From positions 1-10,477 of the forward strand of contig JBBAGE010000080.1 in assembly GCA_041655055.1 (NCBI GenBank): a DNA stretch of 10,477 nucleotides. Reading direction: 5' to 3'. Numbering within the stretch: the stretch's first letter is position 1; every line of letters begins with the position of its first letter. Source of the stretch: JBBAGE01 sp041655055 (GTDB lineage Bacteria > Pseudomonadota > Alphaproteobacteria > Rhodobacterales > Rhodobacteraceae). Position numbers and translations under genes: made by a program. Under the pieces are notes generated by a model. It had not been told where the DNA came from. It saw nothing but the letters and a program-made list of their open reading frames with translations, and made no database searches. Below, in pieces: positions 6,909 to 10,477 of this stretch.

Positions 6909-6926
6909 GCGGGGTTTCGCCACGCC
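6908..6926 (+). terminator. Possible hairpin terminator after sufE
   Basis: GGCGGGG (6908-6914) and CCACGCC (6920-6926) form a 7-bp stem with one mismatch and a TTTCG loop, starting in the sufE stop codon. There is no U tract afterwards, so it is at best a weak or Rho-assisted terminator. Confidence 0.25.
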
Positions 6927-6929
6927 CGC

Positions 6930-6958
6930 TTGGCAATGTTCGCGAAATGTTCTAACCT
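6930..6958 (+). promoter_or_regulatory. Promoter of the radical SAM gene, probably leaderless
   Basis: TTGGCA (6930-6935), a 17-nt spacer and TAACCT (6953-6958) make a sigma70-like promoter. The predicted start point, seven bases after the -10, is the A of ATG 6965. There is no Shine-Dalgarno sequence before this ATG, which agrees with a leaderless transcript. Confidence 0.5.
6938..6952. promoter_or_regulatory. LexA (SOS) box, GTTC-N7-GTTC
   Basis: GTTC (6938-6941), GCGAAAT and GTTC (6949-6952) exactly match the direct-repeat LexA operator of alphaproteobacteria. The box fills the spacer between the -35 and -10 elements, where a bound repressor would block transcription. Confidence 0.7.
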
Positions 6959-6964
6959 GCCGGG

Positions 6965-8053
6965 ATGGAACCTGACAAGAAAACCTTGCCCCGTGGTCTG
7001 CGCAGCCTTGGCCGCGGCGCGCTTAGCAACGAGGTGGGGCGCTATGAGCCCCACAGCCGCGAGGTATTCGATGACGGCTGGGATATTCCCGAAGAGGCGC
7101 GCGTCCTGCGCACCGAAGTCAGCGAGGAACAGCCGCGCAAGGTGATTTCGTGCAACGATTCCCCCGATCTGCCGTTTGACCGTTCAATCAATCCCTATCG
7201 CGGCTGCGAACATGGCTGCATCTATTGTTTCGCGCGGCCCAGCCACGCCTGGCTTGGCCTGTCGCCGGGGCTGGATTTTGAAACCCGGCTGATCGCGCGG
7301 CCCGGTGCGCCAGATGTGCTGGCGCGCGAATTGCGCGCGAAATCCTATCGCGTCGCCCCCATGGCGATTGGCACGAATACCGATCCCTATCAACCGCTTG
7401 AAGGCAGATATGCCATCATGCGCGGGGTGTTAGAGGTGCTGGACGCCTTTCACCATCCGGTTGCAATCGTGACCAAGGGCATGCTGATCGAACGTGATCT
7501 GGATATTCTGGCGCCCATGGCGGCGCGGGGGCTGGCGGCGGTGGGGATCACGCTGACCACGCTTGACCCGAAATTGTCGCGCGCGCTGGAACCGCGCGTG
7601 CCGGCCCCTGCGCGACGGCTTGCCGTGATCCGCCGGCTGGCCGAGGCGGGCATTCCGGTGCGGGTGATGATTTCGCCGCTTATCCCGGCGCTGACCGATC
7701 ACGAACTGGAAAATATAATGGCAGCGGCAAAGGATGCGGGCGCACAGGCGGCAAGCTATATCCTGCTGCGTTTGCCGCGCGAAGTCTCGCCTTTGTTTCA
7801 GGATTGGCTGGCCGAACATGTGCCCGATCGCGCGGCGCGAGTGATGGGGCGCGTGCGCGAAACGCACGGCGGCAAGGATTACGATGCCGAATGGGGCAAA
7901 AGGATGCGCGGGCAGGGGGTCTTTGCCGAATTGACGGCGCAGCGTTTCGCCCGTGCCCTGCGCGCGAACGGGCTTGCGCGCGCGCTGCCCAAGTTGCGCT
8001 GCGATCTGTTCGCCCCGCCACCGCAGCCGGGCGAACAATTGTCACTGTTTTAG
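6965..8053 (+). CDS. PA0069-family (SplB-like) radical SAM protein with C-terminal clamp-binding motif
   Basis: This 362-aa enzyme belongs to the PA0069-like radical SAM group, related to spore photoproduct lyase (COG1533). C81, C85 and C88 in RGCEHGCIYCFARP form the CxxxCxxC motif for the 4Fe-4S cluster that cleaves S-adenosylmethionine. Further conserved-looking blocks are GTNTDPYQPLEGRY, AIVTKGMLIERD and MISPLIPALTDHE. The substrate is unknown. Two features point to DNA repair: a LexA-type box in its promoter, and the last five residues QLSLF, the consensus beta-clamp-binding pentapeptide, after a flexible Pro-rich stretch (APPPQPGE). ATG 6965 lacks a ribosome site and coincides with the predicted transcription start. 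Its last 12 bp overlap the convergent zeta-subunit gene. Confidence 0.93.
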   Translation: MEPDKKTLPRGLRSLGRGALSNEVGRYEPHSREVFDDGWDIPEEARVLRTEVSEEQPRKVISCNDSPDLPFDRSINPYRGCEHGCIYCFARPSHAWLGLSPGLDFETRLIARPGAPDVLARELRAKSYRVAPMAIGTNTDPYQPLEGRYAIMRGVLEVLDAFHHPVAIVTKGMLIERDLDILAPMAARGLAAVGITLTTLDPKLSRALEPRVPAPARRLAVIRRLAEAGIPVRVMISPLIPALTDHELENIMAAAKDAGAQAASYILLRLPREVSPLFQDWLAEHVPDRAARVMGRVRETHGGKDYDAEWGKRMRGQGVFAELTAQRFARALRANGLARALPKLRCDLFAPPPQPGEQLSLF

Positions 8054-8377
8054 GGGCAAGTTGCCGGTCTCATCCAGAAGTTGGGATTTTGCCATGCTCA
8101 TGGTTTCAGCCATTTTGGCGCGGATCATGGGCTCGTCTGCCTTGTCGCCCAGATCGGCGGCAAGTTTGCGATACACATCTTCGTGGCCGGGTTCCTGAAA
8201 ATCGGCCTTGACCACCTGGGCTGCATAGGCATCGGCATCCGCCCCGGTCTTGCCCAGAAGCGCTGCGGCCCAAAGCCCCAGCAGCTTGTTGGCGCGCGCT
8301 TCGGCCTTGAACTGCATTTCGGCATCATGGGCAAATTTGTTTTCAAACGCGCTTTCACGTTCGTCAAAGGTTGTCAT
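8042..8377 (-). CDS. F1Fo-ATP synthase inhibitor subunit zeta (DUF1476)
   Basis: This 111-aa protein matches the alphaproteobacterial zeta subunit, first described in Paracoccus denitrificans, which blocks reverse rotation and ATP hydrolysis by inserting its N terminus into F1. The N-terminal inhibitory region MTTFDERESAFENKFAHDAE is followed by FKAEARANKLLGLWAA, GKTGADADAYA, EPGHEDVYRKLAADL and IRAKMAE, all typical family segments forming a four-helix bundle. ATG 8377 follows GAGGAG (8393-8388) by 10 nt. Longer starts in the open frame run into purC leader sequence and are rejected. It acts on the membrane-bound ATP synthase although encoded away from the atp genes in this window. It is divergent from purC. 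Confidence 0.93.
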   Translation of the reverse strand: MTTFDERESAFENKFAHDAEMQFKAEARANKLLGLWAAALLGKTGADADAYAAQVVKADFQEPGHEDVYRKLAADLGDKADEPMIRAKMAETMSMAKSQLLDETGNLPLKQ

Positions 8378-8467
8378 GGTGTTGCGACTCCTCTTGGCGC
8401 GACAAAGTGTCTTTTTTGATATGCCCCCGCAAAGGCGCGCCTGCAAGGGGCAAGGGCAAAGCCATTC

Positions 8468-8496
8468 TTGCGGCCCGTGCAGGCATGGCCTATATG
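8468..8496 (+). promoter_or_regulatory. Possible purC promoter
   Basis: TTGCGG (8468-8473), a 17-nt spacer and TATATG (8491-8496) give a sigma70-like promoter with a start point near 8503, leaving a leader of about 46 nt before purC. Confidence 0.4.
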
Positions 8497-8512
8497 GCAC
8501 CCAACCCCGGAC

Positions 8513-8528
8513 GCCGCATTCCTGCGGC
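8513..8528 (+). promoter_or_regulatory. Stem-loop in the purC leader
   Basis: GCCGCA and TGCGGC form a perfect 6-bp stem closed by a TTCC tetraloop, 12 nt before the GGAG ribosome site of purC. It would lie in the 5' leader of the predicted transcript. A regulatory role is possible but unproven. Confidence 0.4.
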
Positions 8529-8548
8529 CCCTGTCCTTTGGAGCACGC

Positions 8549-9310
8549 ATGGCACGCCGCAAAAAAATCTACGAAGGCAAGGCGAAGATCCTTTATGAAG
8601 GCCCCGAGCCTGGCACTTTGGTGCAATATTTCAAGGATGATGCCACTGCGTTCAACGCCCAGAAAAAGGCCACGATCGATGGCAAGGGCGTGCTGAACAA
8701 CCGGCTGAGCGAATTTTTCATGACGGGGCTGACCAATATCGGTGTGCCCAATCATTTTCTGCGCCGTCTGAACATGCGTGAACAGTTGATCCGTCAGGTG
8801 GAAATCATCCCGCTTGAGGTGATCGTGCGCAATTTCGCGGCCGGGTCGATGGCCAAACGGCTCGGCATGGAAGAGGGCACGCCGCTGCCGCGCCCGATCA
8901 TCGAATTTTCCTACAAGAACGACGAACTCGGCGATCCGCTGGTGCCCGAGGAATATATCATCGCCTTTGGCTGGGCCAGCCAGCAGGATCTTGATGATAT
9001 CGTGGCGCTGGCTTTGCGGGTGAATGATTACCTGTCGGGTGTAATGTATGCCGTGGGCATCAAGCTGGTGGATTTCAAGATCGAGATCGGCCGGATCTGG
9101 GACGGCGATTACATGCGCCTGATCGTGGCCGATGAAATCAGCCCCGATTCCTGCCGGCTTTGGGATATCGAAACCGGGCAGAAGCTTGACAAGGATGTGT
9201 TCCGCCGCGATCTGGGCAATCTTGCCGATGCCTATACCGAAGTTGCGCGCCGTCTTGGGGTTTTGCCCGCCAATGTCACGCCCGTGACCAAGCCTACATT
9301 GATCAACTGA
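8549..9310 (+). CDS. purC: SAICAR synthetase
   Basis: PurC joins CAIR with aspartate using ATP to give SAICAR, step seven of purine synthesis by the usual count. The product is 253 aa, full length. The N terminus KKIYEGKAKILYEG is the characteristic start, followed by FKDDATAFNAQKK, NNRLSEFFM, EIIPLEVIVRNFAAGS (family signature near 85-100), LVDFKIEIGR (second signature near 173-182) and DEISPDSCRLWD. ATG 8549 follows GGAG (8540-8543) at 5 nt; earlier in-frame starts are unlike the family. purS starts 14 nt after the stop, so purC, purS and purQ form one operon. Confidence 0.98.
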   Translation: MARRKKIYEGKAKILYEGPEPGTLVQYFKDDATAFNAQKKATIDGKGVLNNRLSEFFMTGLTNIGVPNHFLRRLNMREQLIRQVEIIPLEVIVRNFAAGSMAKRLGMEEGTPLPRPIIEFSYKNDELGDPLVPEEYIIAFGWASQQDLDDIVALALRVNDYLSGVMYAVGIKLVDFKIEIGRIWDGDYMRLIVADEISPDSCRLWDIETGQKLDKDVFRRDLGNLADAYTEVARRLGVLPANVTPVTKPTLIN

Positions 9311-9324
9311 AAGGCCCCTTAACG

Positions 9325-9564
9325 ATGAAAGCGCGTGTTCATGTCATGCTGAAAAACGGCGTCCTCGACCCGCAGGGCGAAGCCGTGCGCCACGCGCTTG
9401 GCGCGCTGGGTTTTGTGGGGGTCAATGCTGTGCGGCAGGGCAAGGTGATCGAACTTGACCTTGAGGCCACCGATGCGGCCAGCGCCGAGGCCGCTGTCAA
9501 GGATATGTGCGAACGTCTGCTCGCCAATACCGTGATCGAAAGCTACACGATCGAATTGTCGTAA
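9325..9564 (+). CDS. purS: Phosphoribosylformylglycinamidine synthase subunit PurS
   Basis: PurS is the small dimeric subunit of the three-part FGAM synthase (PurS, PurQ, PurL), which converts FGAR and glutamine to FGAM. At 79 aa it has the normal size and pattern: MKARVHVMLKNGVLDPQGEAV at the start, ALGFVGVNAVRQGKVIELDL in the middle and CERLLANTVIESYTIEL at the end. It bridges PurQ and PurL and helps pass ammonia between them. AAGG (9311-9314) lies 10 nt before the ATG. PurL itself is not in the window. Confidence 0.97.
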   Translation: MKARVHVMLKNGVLDPQGEAVRHALGALGFVGVNAVRQGKVIELDLEATDAASAEAAVKDMCERLLANTVIESYTIELS

Positions 9565-9571
9565 TTTCGGG

Positions 9572-9596
9572 CCGGGGGCGGCTTGATCCGCCCCGG
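9572..9596 (+). other. Hairpin between purS and purQ
   Basis: The arm CCGGGGGCGG (9572-9581) pairs with CCGCCCCGG (9588-9596) across a CTTGAT loop, nine pairs with one bulged G. No U tract follows, so full termination is unlikely. It could partly attenuate transcription or protect the purC-purS message end. Confidence 0.45.
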
Positions 9597-9640
9597 TGCC
9601 CTCGCTATCTGGCAAGCATCCAGCAAAAAGGAAGCCGTTG

Positions 9641-10309
9641 ATGAAAGCTGCCGTTCTCGTCTTTCCGGGTTCGAATTGTGATCGTGACATGGCGGTGGCG
9701 CTGGAACGCGCGGGCGCCGATGTGTCGATGGTCTGGCACAAGGATGACAATCTGCCCGCTGGCACCGATCTGGTGGCTGTGCCCGGTGGATTTTCCTTTG
9801 GCGATTACCTGCGCTGCGGGGCGATTGCCGCAAGCTCGCCCGTCATGGATGCGGTGCGCGGCCATCTGGCGCGCGGCGGCTATGCGCTGGGGGTTTGCAA
9901 CGGCTTTCAGGTGTTGACCGAGGCGCGCTTGCTGCCCGGCGCGCTGCTGCGCAACACCGGGCTGAAATATATCTGCCGCACGGTGCCGCTGGTGGTGGCG
10001 ACAACCAACAGCGCCTTTACCGCCCGATACACCAAGGGCCAGCAGATCAGCCTGCCGATTGCCCATCATGATGGCAATTATACCGCCGATGCGGATACGA
10101 TCGCGCAACTGTTCGACGAAGATCGCGTGGCCTTTACCTATGTCGATAACCCCAACGGCTCGGCGCGTGATATCGCCGGTATCCTGAGTGCCAATCGCCG
10201 GGTGCTGGGCATGATGCCCCATCCCGAGCGCGCGTCCGAGGCGGCGCATGGCAACAAGGATGGTGCGCCGCTTTTGACCGCGTTGATCGATGCGGTTGTC
10301 ACGGCCTGA
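9641..10309 (+). CDS. purQ: Phosphoribosylformylglycinamidine synthase subunit PurQ (glutaminase)
   Basis: PurQ is the class I glutamine amidotransferase subunit of FGAM synthase; it releases ammonia from glutamine and passes it to PurL with help from PurS. The 222-aa protein starts with AAVLVFPGSNCDRDM, has the oxyanion region PGGFSFGDYLRCG near 48-60, the nucleophile C86 in GVCNGFQ, and the catalytic His194 and Glu196 in MMPHPER. The triad is complete, so it should be active. ATG 9641 is chosen because AGGA (9629-9632) lies 8 nt upstream and PurQ proteins start with this segment. Confidence 0.98.
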   Translation: MKAAVLVFPGSNCDRDMAVALERAGADVSMVWHKDDNLPAGTDLVAVPGGFSFGDYLRCGAIAASSPVMDAVRGHLARGGYALGVCNGFQVLTEARLLPGALLRNTGLKYICRTVPLVVATTNSAFTARYTKGQQISLPIAHHDGNYTADADTIAQLFDEDRVAFTYVDNPNGSARDIAGILSANRRVLGMMPHPERASEAAHGNKDGAPLLTALIDAVVTA

Positions 10310-10343
10310 CCCGATTGCCATCCCCAAGCCGCGCATCTGCCGC

Positions 10344-10372
10344 TTGAGACCGGGCGGCAGGCAGCGTATCTT
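10344..10372 (+). promoter_or_regulatory. Promoter of the last gene, probably leaderless
   Basis: TTGAGA (10344-10349), a 17-nt spacer and TATCTT (10367-10372) form a good sigma70-like promoter. The expected start point, seven bases on, is the A of ATG 10379. No ribosome site precedes that ATG. Confidence 0.5.
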
Positions 10373-10378
10373 GGCGCA

Positions 10379-10477
10379 ATGACCGAGCCGTCACCTCATG
10401 CCGTGCCCGATGCGGATCGCAGCCTGACCCTGTGGGGGCGGCTCGCGATTGTGGGTTTCGTGCTGGCCGCGATTGGC
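10379..10477 (+). CDS. N-terminal part of an unidentified membrane protein
   Basis: Only the first 33 residues are in the window. A polar start (MTEPSPHAVPDADRSLTLWGR) is followed by a hydrophobic run LAIVGFVLAAIG that looks like a first transmembrane helix. I do not recognise the family from this much. It starts 69 bp after purQ with its own likely promoter, so it need not belong to the purine operon. The start rests on codon pattern and the promoter fit, not on a ribosome site. Confidence 0.55.
   Translation, partial: MTEPSPHAVPDADRSLTLWGRLAIVGFVLAAIG

Noticed and set aside
8378..8755. Upstream extension of the zeta-subunit frame on the minus strand
   Set aside because: The family's N terminus (MTTFDERE) begins at 8377; the extension is opposite the purC leader and coding region.
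1..10477. CRISPR arrays, toxin-antitoxin or phage-defence systems
   Set aside because: No regular direct repeats with spacers and no recognisable defence genes were seen; outside the mobile edge the window holds ordinary core genes.

Overview
The window looks like chromosomal DNA of a GC-rich alphaproteobacterium, most likely a Rhodobacterales member (Rhodobacter/Paracoccus/Roseobacter relatives). The basis is the high GC content with strong G/C third-position preference, an F1Fo-ATPase zeta inhibitor subunit (a protein typical of alphaproteobacteria), PurS/PurQ separate from PurL, a Hint_2 protein, and GTTC-N7-GTTC (LexA type) and TTAA-N7-TTAA (CtrA type) sites of the alphaproteobacterial kind. 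This is recognition from sequence alone; no database search was run.

Left edge (1-1770): the end of a mobile segment. An IS3-family element (partial orfA, complete orfB with a DDE triad) runs to about 1129. It interrupts a phage/island-type tyrosine recombinase whose intact catalytic domain continues to 1679. The recombinase ends 14 nt from the 3' end of a minus-strand CAT-anticodon tRNA gene (1694-1769, probably tRNA-Ile2). This is the classic layout of an element integrated at a tRNA gene, with its integrase now broken by the IS.

Core (1771-9564 and on): housekeeping genes. purM-purN overlap as one unit. A minus-strand Hint_2 gene (3543-4540) follows; it carries an in-frame TAG and an apparent one-base loss in a T6 run near its start, so it is probably a recent pseudogene. 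A perfect CtrA-type box lies upstream of it. Then come rnd (ribonuclease D), a small lipoprotein (minus), sufE, a PA0069/SplB-like radical SAM protein, the ATPase zeta subunit (minus), and the purine cluster purC-purS-purQ. The window closes with the start of an unidentified membrane protein.

How the genes fit together: five de novo purine genes are present in two groups. PurN makes FGAR, PurS/PurQ (with a PurL outside the window) make FGAM, PurM makes AIR, and PurC makes SAICAR. The other genes serve RNA processing, Fe-S assembly and ATP synthase control. The most interesting gene is the radical SAM protein at 6965. A LexA-type box sits exactly between its -35 and -10 elements, its mRNA is predicted to be leaderless, and its last five residues are QLSLF, the consensus sliding-clamp-binding pentapeptide. 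Together these point to an SOS-induced DNA repair enzyme recruited by the beta clamp.
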